Below the pieces are notes generated by a model that had not been told where the DNA came from, searched no databases, and saw only the letters and a program-made list of their open reading frames with translations. Below are positions 1 to 6,222 of a stretch of DNA of 6,996 nucleotides, piece by piece (the first letter of the stretch is position 1; each line of letters opens with the position of its first letter). Both the position numbers and the translations under genes were made by a program. The stretch is from JBAYJS01 sp041664985. Lineage in GTDB: Bacteria; Patescibacteriota; Patescibacteriia; Buchananbacterales; UBA6539. The stretch spans positions 1 through 6,996 of the forward strand of contig JBAYJS010000052.1 of NCBI GenBank assembly GCA_041664985.1, in the 5' to 3' direction.

Positions 1-896
1 TGATTGCCGACGACATCGGAAACGATATCCAAGCTTCTGGTCAAAGCAACGCCGCCAGTCGTTAAAGTATAAAGACTTCGAGTAAACCTGACCAAAATAA
101 TTTTTTGGTATAATTTGCCAAAAATCGGCAATTTCAAACGCAGCGAATCGGAAAAATATTTTCCGGTTTTGGTTTTAACAAATATTTTCAAACCCCCGGC
201 TAAAGCCAAAAGTCCAATACCCAAAGCCCACCAGTATGTTTTTAAAAAATCACTCACGCCAATTAATAATTTGGTAGAAAGAGGCAATTCCGCTCCGGTT
301 TCCTGCAAAACCGAAGTTAACTGAGGAATGACAAAAATCATCATTACCGTACCAACTACCAAAAGACCGGTAACAATAAATGCCGGATAAATCATGGCGC
401 CTTTTATTTTGGAGGATAGGTCGTAATCTTTTTCTTGTTGATCGGCCAAATAATTTAAAACTTCGTCTAATTTACCGGAGGTTTCACCTGACCTGATAAT
501 ATTGATAAAAAAATCAGAAAAAATTTCCGGATGACGGCTCAAAGCGGCTGATAATTTAGCGCCACCTTCCACATCATCGGCTACCTCCGAAATAACCGTT
601 TTTAAAACTGGACTTTCCGTTTGACTGATTAAAATCTTTAGGCCTTGAACCAAAGGAATAGTGGCCGAAACAATAACCGAAAGCTGACGGGAAAAAATTA
701 CCAAATCTTTTATTTTTACCCGATTTAAAATTTTCAGCGAACGTTCAAAAAAACCGATTTTTTCTTCGGTCAAAGATAAAATTGTCAGGTTTTGATCAGC
801 CAGCATTTCTGCGGCCACGTCTTGCGAAGCGGCTTGAACCATCCCCTCGTTGATTTCTCCGTATTGTTCCTGAGCTTTATAACGAAAATAAGGCAT
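1..896 (-). CDS. pilC: Type IV pilus inner-membrane platform protein PilC (GspF family), 3' end off window
   Basis: PilC is the polytopic inner-membrane platform on which the PilB/PilT motors act to add or remove pilins. The visible 298 residues begin at an ATG (894-896) with MPYFRYKA, a typical PilC/GspF N-terminus. The first T2SSF domain covers about residues 67-192 and contains FSRQLS, the SGETSGKLDEVL segment and a membrane segment around 168-192 (GAMIYPAF followed by hydrophobic residues). A second hydrophobic segment lies near 222-240. The second T2SSF repeat starts at about 266 with FTRSLYTLTTGGV, matching the first copy, which is the internal duplication expected of the family. The frame runs off the left edge after VVGN, so roughly the last 100 residues of a usual protein of about 400 are missing. 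It follows the PilT-family gene by 17 bp and is probably co-transcribed. No clear ribosome binding site is seen. Confidence 0.95.
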   Translation of the reverse strand, partial: MPYFRYKAQEQYGEINEGMVQAASQDVAAEMLADQNLTILSLTEEKIGFFERSLKILNRVKIKDLVIFSRQLSVIVSATIPLVQGLKILISQTESPVLKTVISEVADDVEGGAKLSAALSRHPEIFSDFFINIIRSGETSGKLDEVLNYLADQQEKDYDLSSKIKGAMIYPAFIVTGLLVVGTVMMIFVIPQLTSVLQETGAELPLSTKLLIGVSDFLKTYWWALGIGLLALAGGLKIFVKTKTGKYFSDSLRLKLPIFGKLYQKIILVRFTRSLYTLTTGGVALTRSLDIVSDVVGN

Positions 897-913
897 AAAT
901 AATTTTAATAACC

Positions 914-1987
914 CTAACCTTTAGCCATCGCCCTAAAATTTTGCGGATCATTGGCATATTCAATTGCCTGATCAATTAAAACTTCTCCCGACCTGACCAA
1001 TTCAGCAAGAGACTGATCCAAACTCAGCATTCCTTCGGCTCGAGAACTTTGCAAAATCGTATTAATTTGTTTTATTCTTCCTTCTCGAATCAATGATCTG
1101 ACCGCTTCATTGGCAATTAAAACTTCCGCAGCCAAAACCTGCCCCCCGCCAACCTTTGGCACCACTCTTTGAGTAATAATGGCCAATAAACTTTCCGACA
1201 ACAAAAGCGGTGCTCGCTGTTGTTGTTCAGCGGAAAAACTGGAAAAAATTTCTTCAATTGTTTGGATGGCTGAGGTTGTTTCCATGGTCAATATTGCTAA
1301 TCGGCCGGAATTGGCAAATTCCAAAACCAAAGGGATTGTTTCCTTTTCACCGGTCACACCAATTGCCACTACATCAATGTCTGCTTGCTGACAATATCTC
1401 AAAGCATCGGTAAATGAATTAACATCACGGCCAACTTCTCTTTGCTCAATCAGACTCTCTTTATTGACAAAAAGATATTCAATCGGTTCTTCAACCGTTA
1501 TGATATTTTCTTTTCGGCTTTTATTGATTTCCTCAATGATTGAAGCTACTGTCGTGGTTCGGCCCGAGCCATAAGGCCCGGTAACTATAATTAAACCCGC
1601 TTTTTTGTCGGTCAAACCGTAGACTGATTTTGGCAAACCTAAATTAATTATCGGCGGCACTTGAGCCGGAATCAGTCTCAAAGAAGCCGACAAAAAACCT
1701 TTTTGGAAAAAGAAATTAACTTTGACCCGAAACTGCTTGGCAACTTCTTTGATAAAAATAATTTCTTTCTTTTCTAAAAGTTTTTTTTGTTGAAATTCAT
1801 CAAGCCAATCTTGAGCCAATTTGGTCACAAAATCGTTGGTAATTATTTGTTCATCTTTAAGCTCAACCAATTCTTCGTCAATTCTTAAAGTCGGATAGGC
1901 CCCCACTGTCAAATGGACATTTGATGCCCGTTGTTTGGCTCCAGCCGTCAGAATTTTATTGATAATAATATTAAATGCCGCTTCCAT
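914..1987 (-). CDS. pilT: PilT-family ATPase with degenerate catalytic motifs (probable pseudo-ATPase)
   Basis: PilT is the hexameric cytoplasmic ATPase that normally powers pilus retraction. This 357-residue protein has the usual length and order: an N-terminal PAS-like part (ASNVHLTVG at 21-29), the P-loop core, QREVGRD at 182-188, and AVRSLI at 295-300 in place of the PilT signature AIRNLI. The catalytic motifs are altered. Walker A is GPYGSGRT (137-144), with Arg143 for the invariant Lys. The Asp box is VEEPIE, with Glu167 for Asp. The LRxxLRxDPD stretch reads LRYCQQADID, losing its second Arg. Walker B ends IGVTGEKET, with Val211 where GEMRD has its catalytic Glu. The His box has Arg229 and Glu236 for both His. 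The frame is intact over its full length, which argues against a decaying pseudogene. It starts 8 bp after the receiver gene. Family membership is certain; loss of ATP hydrolysis is inferred. Confidence 0.93.
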   Translation of the reverse strand: MEAAFNIIINKILTAGAKQRASNVHLTVGAYPTLRIDEELVELKDEQIITNDFVTKLAQDWLDEFQQKKLLEKKEIIFIKEVAKQFRVKVNFFFQKGFLSASLRLIPAQVPPIINLGLPKSVYGLTDKKAGLIIVTGPYGSGRTTTVASIIEEINKSRKENIITVEEPIEYLFVNKESLIEQREVGRDVNSFTDALRYCQQADIDVVAIGVTGEKETIPLVLEFANSGRLAILTMETTSAIQTIEEIFSSFSAEQQQRAPLLLSESLLAIITQRVVPKVGGGQVLAAEVLIANEAVRSLIREGRIKQINTILQSSRAEGMLSLDQSLAELVRSGEVLIDQAIEYANDPQNFRAMAKG

Positions 1988-1995
1988 AAAAATTT

Positions 1996-2370
1996 TTAGC
2001 CGATTACTTGTTTAATTTTTTTCACCACTTCGGAAGGCATAAAATGAGCTTTAATCAAATAATCAACCGCCCCCAATTCCAAACCTTTTTTGACCTCATC
2101 CTTTTGGCTTAAATTTGTCAAAAGAATGATTGGCACATTTTTTATCTCTTTGTCATTTCTTACGGCTTTGAGAATTTCAAAACCGTCCATTTTGGGCAAA
2201 ATAATGTCGAGCAAAACTAAATCCGGTTTTTTTTCTTTTATCATTTTCAGTCCTTTATCGCCGGTTGCCGCCAAGGAAACTTCAAAACCTTCCAAACCAA
2301 GCTTGGTCGCGTAAAGCTCAGCCAAAAATTCATCGTCTTCAACTAGAACAATAGTTTTTTTATCAGCCAT
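1996..2370 (-). CDS. Stand-alone CheY-like response regulator receiver protein
   Basis: This 124-residue protein is a single receiver (REC) domain with no output domain. It starts at ATG with ADKKTIVLVEDDEF. The acidic cluster is E11-D12-D13, the phospho-acceptor is Asp55 in DLVLLDIILPKMDGFE, the switch Thr is Thr85 (IILLT), and the conserved Lys is Lys107 in AVDYLIKA. All residues needed for phosphorylation by a histidine kinase are present. Single-domain receivers act by binding partner proteins (CheY and PilG/PilH are the known models in motility). Its place between pilB and the PilT-family gene suggests that its partner is a pilus motor or a pilus control protein. No kinase is encoded in the window. 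The 36-bp leader before its ATG is the longest gap in the cluster and has no recognisable ribosome binding site. Confidence 0.94.
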   Translation of the reverse strand: MADKKTIVLVEDDEFLAELYATKLGLEGFEVSLAATGDKGLKMIKEKKPDLVLLDIILPKMDGFEILKAVRNDKEIKNVPIILLTNLSQKDEVKKGLELGAVDYLIKAHFMPSEVVKKIKQVIG

Positions 2371-2406
2371 AATTTTAAAATTTAATTTTTATCAATTATT
2401 TAAAGG
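2371..2406 (-). other. Intergenic leader between pilB and the receiver gene, with a 12-bp AT palindrome
   Basis: This 36-bp gap is the longest in the cluster and is almost entirely A/T. A perfect 12-bp palindrome, AATTTTAAAATT (2371-2382), directly abuts the receiver start codon. I see no Shine-Dalgarno sequence. There is no convincing -35/-10 pair: a TTGATA is present, but no -10 lies at the right distance before the gene. The palindrome may be chance in such AT-rich DNA. A weak AT-rich binding site, or an unstructured leader helping translation, is possible but unproven. Confidence 0.3.
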
Positions 2407-4137
2407 TTAAAGCTGCGATACCCTCATCACCTCTTCAACGGTGGTTATGCCTTGAAGTGCTTTAATCAGACAATCCTGAGTCAAAGTAATAAAGTCTTGT
2501 TTTGCCAAAGCCTTTTTAATGGCGGTAACATCGCCGCCCTGATTAATCAACTCTCTAAGCTCATTGTTAACATCAATTACTTCTGACACGGCAATTCTAC
2601 CCTGATAGCCTAAATTACCGCAATGAGCGCAGCCCTGGCCTTTATAAAATACCAATTTATCGGTTTTAACATCTTTCAAATATTTAGCGGGCACGCTGTC
2701 AATTTGCTCTTTAATCCTTTTCATAATGGTTTCGGGCACTTCAGACTGAACTTTACAATCGGGACAAATTTTTCGCGCCAACCTTTGGCCGATAACCAAA
2801 TTAATAATTGATGAAAGCAAAAACGGTTCAGCGCCTAAATCCATTAATCGGGGAATGGCGCCGATGGCGCTATTGGTATGTAAAGTCGACAAAATCATAT
2901 GGCCCGTTAAACTGGCGTGAACAACCAGCTCGGTGGTTTCTTTATCCCGAATTTCACCAAGCATAACGATATTTGGATCTTGCCGTAAAATCGCCCTTAA
3001 ACCGGAGGCAAAACTGAATCCGACTTCCGGATTGATTTGTGATTGATTCACACCAGAAATATAATATTCAATCGGGTCTTCCAGGGTTACAATATTCACA
3101 CCCTCTTGGTTTAGCATGGTTAAAATTGTGTATAAAGTCGTAGTTTTACCGGATCCAACCGGACCGGTTAATAAAGTTAGGCCGTGAGGTTTTTTGATTA
3201 CTTCTTTGATTAATTCAATGTGAATCGGATTAAAACCAAGCTGATCCAAAGCCGGCACTTGAGCCTGAGTATCTAAAATTCTCAAAACAATTTTTTCACC
3301 CTCAAATAATGGCAGCGTCGAAACACGAAAATCAATATCACGCCCTTCAATTGTCAACCTGATGCGGCCGTCCTGCGGTTTTCTGGACTCGTCAAGTTTT
3401 AAGTTGGCCAAAACTTTAATTCTGGCAACAATCGCCGAATGGATATATTTTGGCAAAACCAGCGAAGTTCTCAAAATGCCATCGATACGGTAACGAACCT
3501 TGGTATCTTTCATCGTTGGTTCAATATGAATGTCTGAAGCCCGCCCGTCGATGGCGTGGCGAATAATAACTAAAACCATTTTAGAAACCGGAGCGCTTTT
3601 GATCACTTCTTCCATTTCTTTGGATTCATCAGTAAACGATTTGGCGATACCGGCCTCCTCGTTAATTCCCGCCAAAGCTTCCTTAACTTCTTCGCCTAAA
3701 ATCTGATATTGACGAAAAGCTTCCCGAAAGCTAATGTTTGAAATAATATAGTATCTGACTTTTAAATTGGCTTTTTGCGCCAAAAATTCAACCGCTTCAA
3801 TCGCTTTGAAATTTTGAGGATTGATTAAACCAACATGAAGCTCATTACCCTCTTGCTCAAACGGTACCATCTTATAATTTTCCGCCACTTCTTGCGGAAT
3901 CAAATTCAATACTTTTTTAGGAATCTGCCGACCTTGCAAATCAGCCAATGGAATATTCAAAAATTTTGATTTGACTTCAATAATTTTATCTTCGGCCACT
4001 AAATTTTCTTCTATAATTAAATCTTCCGGCATTTTCTGTCGGTCTTTAGCTTTTTTTTGAAGGTCAGCGGCGGTTTCACTGGTTAAAAGTTTGGCCGCAA
4101 CCAAGGCTTCAATTAATTGATTTTGATCTTGATACAT
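2407..4137 (-). CDS. pilB: Type IV pilus extension ATPase PilB (GspE family)
   Basis: PilB is the hexameric cytoplasmic motor that drives pilin polymerisation through PilC. The 576-residue protein has an N-terminal T2SSE_N/MshEN-like region (about 1-150), a linker, and the N2 domain with ASDIHIEP (200-207), RYRIDG and RKPQDGRI. The catalytic core follows: Walker A GPVGSGKT (325-332, Lys331), Asp box LEDPIEY, LRQDPNIVMLGEIRD with Walker B Glu395, and the His box with His413 and His420. Two CxxC pairs (Cys458/Cys461 and Cys503/Cys506) form the zinc-binding site typical of PilB. Every catalytic residue is intact, in contrast to the neighbouring PilT-family protein. The ATG is fixed by an in-frame TAA immediately before it. 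It lies 23 bp after the small membrane protein gene. The N-terminal LIEALVAAKLLTS stretch lacks the RLG and Gly of the c-di-GMP-binding MshEN motif, so nucleotide signalling through this domain is doubtful. Confidence 0.97.
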   Translation of the reverse strand: MYQDQNQLIEALVAAKLLTSETAADLQKKAKDRQKMPEDLIIEENLVAEDKIIEVKSKFLNIPLADLQGRQIPKKVLNLIPQEVAENYKMVPFEQEGNELHVGLINPQNFKAIEAVEFLAQKANLKVRYYIISNISFREAFRQYQILGEEVKEALAGINEEAGIAKSFTDESKEMEEVIKSAPVSKMVLVIIRHAIDGRASDIHIEPTMKDTKVRYRIDGILRTSLVLPKYIHSAIVARIKVLANLKLDESRKPQDGRIRLTIEGRDIDFRVSTLPLFEGEKIVLRILDTQAQVPALDQLGFNPIHIELIKEVIKKPHGLTLLTGPVGSGKTTTLYTILTMLNQEGVNIVTLEDPIEYYISGVNQSQINPEVGFSFASGLRAILRQDPNIVMLGEIRDKETTELVVHASLTGHMILSTLHTNSAIGAIPRLMDLGAEPFLLSSIINLVIGQRLARKICPDCKVQSEVPETIMKRIKEQIDSVPAKYLKDVKTDKLVFYKGQGCAHCGNLGYQGRIAVSEVIDVNNELRELINQGGDVTAIKKALAKQDFITLTQDCLIKALQGITTVEEVMRVSQL

Positions 4138-4160
4138 TTATTCAAAACTATCGAAATTTA

Positions 4161-4442
4161 TTAAAAAGGATTTTGCTTACCTAAATTATCAACATTGACT
4201 GGCCCAAGCAAATGAGTTTTTAAATCAATATAAGGCGATTTTTGCAAAAAATCATCGGCAAAATTCGGCTCAATTTTAGTGATACTGATCGCCTGAATTT
4301 TTTTGTCGCTTAAATTGGTACTGACTTGAGTGGTTGTTAAAAAATTAGTATAAACCAGATAGCCAATCACTGCCAAAAGCAAAAGGCTAACCAAACCTAA
4401 GGCCAATTTTTTGCTTTTAGACATTTGTCTTGGCATTAGCAT
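4161..4442 (-). CDS. Small single-pass membrane protein in the PilP position
   Basis: I do not recognise a named family for this 93-residue protein. It has a short basic cytoplasmic start (MLMPRQMSKSKK), one membrane helix at about 13-31, and a tail of some 60 residues predicted to lie outside the membrane. The tail ends abruptly in LGKQNPF. It lies 5 bp after pilO and 23 bp before pilB, the place PilP takes in pilMNOP operons. A GxxxPF-like ending resembles, from memory, the N-terminal segment by which PilP docks on PilN/PilO, but the folded PilP domain and lipobox are absent. A role as a minimal PilP-like clamp on PilNO is therefore a guess. Three possible ATG starts (codons 1, 3 and 7) lie within 18 bp; the first is used here. 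The location makes a role in the pilus alignment complex likely. Confidence 0.8.
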   Translation of the reverse strand: MLMPRQMSKSKKLALGLVSLLLLAVIGYLVYTNFLTTTQVSTNLSDKKIQAISITKIEPNFADDFLQKSPYIDLKTHLLGPVNVDNLGKQNPF

Positions 4443-4447
4443 AATAT

Positions 4448-5056
4448 CTAATTATTTTTATAATAATAAGTGAATATATTAATAGTGTAGCTTGGCGAAT
4501 CCGGGCTGAAATAGACCGAATTAACATCAAAAATTCTCAAATTATATTCCAAGGCTGATAAAAATTGTTTGACTTCATTATAACTATTACCCTGGCCGCC
4601 GATTAAATTTAGACTGACACTTAATTTTTTAATATTACCGGCCAAATTCCCGTTTTGGCTGCTGCCAGAAGTCTCATTGATACTGACACTGGCCAGCAAA
4701 AGATTATTTTCTTGAGCTAAATTTTGCAATTGAACAAATAATCCGGGAATATCTTCTTCCTCGGGTAAAACTTCATTTAATTTCAACATTTCGGTTTGAC
4801 TGATATTTTGATAATTGGCAGCCAACTTTTTCAAATTATCAAGATAGTTTTGACGTTTGATTAGCTCTTGTTTCAGGGTATCAATATTATATTTGCCGCC
4901 AATACCAACTTGCTGGTATTTCGGTTCCAAAATAAAATAATAACTCAGACCGATTAGAACAATAATAATCAAGACCGTGACGAATTTGTAATAACGCAAA
5001 ACCGCCAACTTAAATTGAAGATCTTTTTTATTTTTATCGATTTTTGGTTCTGGCAT
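4448..5056 (-). CDS. pilO: Type IV pilus alignment protein PilO
   Basis: PilO is a bitopic inner-membrane protein that pairs with PilN and links the cytoplasmic PilM ring to the outer parts of the pilus machine. With the ATG at 5054-5056 it has 202 residues. It shows a short charged cytoplasmic N-terminus, one membrane helix at about 24-43, a helical/coiled-coil stretch near 58-90, and the PilO-type segment VLPEEEDIPGLFVQL (from about 96). A ferredoxin-like C-terminal domain contains the family-like LEYNLRIFDV. The ATG is 10 bp after the pilN stop. A TTG at 5072-5074 would add six residues and overlap pilN by 8 bp, but has no ribosome binding site to favour it. Membership rests on the domain layout plus position between pilN and the small PilP-position gene. 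Primary sequence identity in this family is always low. Confidence 0.9.
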   Translation of the reverse strand: MPEPKIDKNKKDLQFKLAVLRYYKFVTVLIIIVLIGLSYYFILEPKYQQVGIGGKYNIDTLKQELIKRQNYLDNLKKLAANYQNISQTEMLKLNEVLPEEEDIPGLFVQLQNLAQENNLLLASVSINETSGSSQNGNLAGNIKKLSVSLNLIGGQGNSYNEVKQFLSALEYNLRIFDVNSVYFSPDSPSYTINIFTYYYKNN

Positions 5057-5066
5057 CTTTTTAAAA

Positions 5067-6218
5067 TTATTCAATCGGCTTTAAAAACACATTTGGCATA
5101 AATTCCAAATCAATATTGAAATTAACGCCGGTGTAACTGCCGGTTTGAGCATCAATTTCGGCTGACGCCGCGTCAATTTTTACATTTTTAATAAATTCCT
5201 TGGCTTGTTTGAATGCCACCAACTGTTTGGCAACTGACTGATAGTCTTTGCCGGAAGCGGAAATTACTAGCTTATCTTTTCCCGCCATGGAAAAATTAAC
5301 ATAACTAACCTCATTAATTGTATATTTTTCCAATAAACTGAAAAACTTAGTCCAATAGGTATGATCATTTAAAAGCTGTCTGACCGCGGCCAGTTTTTTT
5401 TGGGCAGCCAATGCCACGTCTTTATCTTTTTCATATTGATTAATTTCTTGGCTCAAAACTTCAATTTTTGCCTCTAAACTGTCAATATCCTGAGTAATTT
5501 TTACCTGATACCAGGTAATACCCAAATACCCGCCGACTAACAGCAAAATTACAACAAAAACTAAAGCCCCACTTTTAAAAAGTTTTTTATTCAATTCAAG
5601 CTCAGGCCGCTTGGACAGTTCCTGTGGAATTAAATTAACATCCAAATTGGAACCCTTCTCTCGTTTAAAATCTTTAGCTTTATTTTTTTTGTCTGACTTG
5701 GAATTTTCAAACTTCTTTTTGTCTGATTTATCTTTTTTACCAAAACCAAACAACCCAAAAGATTTCTTTTGTTCTTTAAGCTTCATTAATTCAATTTTAA
5801 CATTTTCATCCACCGGTTCGGCTTGGGTCAAACGATCTTCTTTTTGAGCCGACGACTTGAAACTTGATTTTTCTTCATCTTGCTCGGCCAAAGCATCGGC
5901 AAACAAGTCAACTCGAACTTTTTCTTTTTCAGCGGGCAGTTTGGGGATATGTAAATTTTTTTCCGAAAGTCTGAAAGCTTTATTTAAATCCTTTTCCGCT
6001 TCGGATTTTTTTACAGCCGGTTTTGCCGGATCAATTTTTTTGGCAAAAAGCCGGCTTAAAACTGACTGTCTGGCCGGTTCTTTTAGCGGCTGGGTAATTT
6101 TTTCAAATTTTGGATTGGTCAACTCAATATTAACCAGCTTCGGCTTTTTTCTGGCCGAATTAATTTCTCTTTGATCTCTTTCTCTTAATTCATTTGGTAA
6201 TAAATTGATTTCGGTCAT
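5067..6218 (-). CDS. pilN: Extended PilN with two PilM-docking motifs
   Basis: PilN carries a cytoplasmic N-terminal peptide (consensus INLLP) that binds PilM, then a membrane helix and an outer domain that pairs with PilO. This protein has 383 residues, against roughly 180-220 in typical PilN. It starts MTEINLLPNEL, as PilN usually does, which supports the ATG at 6216-6218 over a TTG at 6228-6230. A second matching motif, VNLIPQEL, follows at 194-201. Between them lies a charged segment (about 26-190) with Lys/Asp/Glu/Ser-rich composition, including KSDKK twice and FGLFGFGKKDK. The membrane helix (about 217-237), coiled coil (about 242-281) and C-terminal PilN domain then follow in the usual order. 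The ATG is 4 bp after the pilM stop. The first 190 residues are therefore an added arm that keeps a proper PilM-binding tip. Identity is secure from 190 onward; the arm's function is inferred. Confidence 0.92.
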   Translation of the reverse strand: MTEINLLPNELRERDQREINSARKKPKLVNIELTNPKFEKITQPLKEPARQSVLSRLFAKKIDPAKPAVKKSEAEKDLNKAFRLSEKNLHIPKLPAEKEKVRVDLFADALAEQDEEKSSFKSSAQKEDRLTQAEPVDENVKIELMKLKEQKKSFGLFGFGKKDKSDKKKFENSKSDKKNKAKDFKREKGSNLDVNLIPQELSKRPELELNKKLFKSGALVFVVILLLVGGYLGITWYQVKITQDIDSLEAKIEVLSQEINQYEKDKDVALAAQKKLAAVRQLLNDHTYWTKFFSLLEKYTINEVSYVNFSMAGKDKLVISASGKDYQSVAKQLVAFKQAKEFIKNVKIDAASAEIDAQTGSYTGVNFNIDLEFMPNVFLKPIE

Positions 6219-6222
6219 AATT

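Noticed and set aside
115..324. Plus-strand open frame of 69 codons at the left end
   Set aside because: It lies antisense to the pilC coding region, whose reading frame is continuous and matches both GspF repeats.
1179..1413. Two overlapping plus-strand frames opposite the PilT-family gene
   Set aside because: Both are shadows of a conserved coding region. They have no motif, and they overlap each other in different frames.
914..1987. PilT-family gene as a decaying pseudogene or frameshift product
   Set aside because: The frame is continuous over normal length with conserved N- and C-terminal features. The changes are restricted substitutions at catalytic sites rather than stops or frameshifts.
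2371..2400. Promoter or terminator between pilB and the receiver gene
   Set aside because: The TTGATA has no -10 partner at 16-18 bp before the gene. The palindrome is A/T only with no GC stem, so neither a promoter nor an intrinsic terminator is supported.
2090..2811. Plus-strand frames opposite the receiver (2090-2314) and pilB (2623-2811)
   Set aside because: They are antisense to clearly conserved receiver and PilB zinc-region sequence, with no independent support.
4138..4145. TTGAATAA as a repeated regulatory motif upstream of pilB, pilN and pilO
   Set aside because: The 8-mer also occurs inside pilN coding sequence (5587-5594), and it consists of common AT-rich Glu/stop codons, so chance explains it well enough.
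5857..6174. Plus-strand open frame of 105 codons opposite pilN
   Set aside because: It is Ser/Phe-rich, as expected for the antisense of a Lys/Glu/Asp-rich segment, and lies fully inside pilN with no family-like motif. The same applies to 5611-5847.
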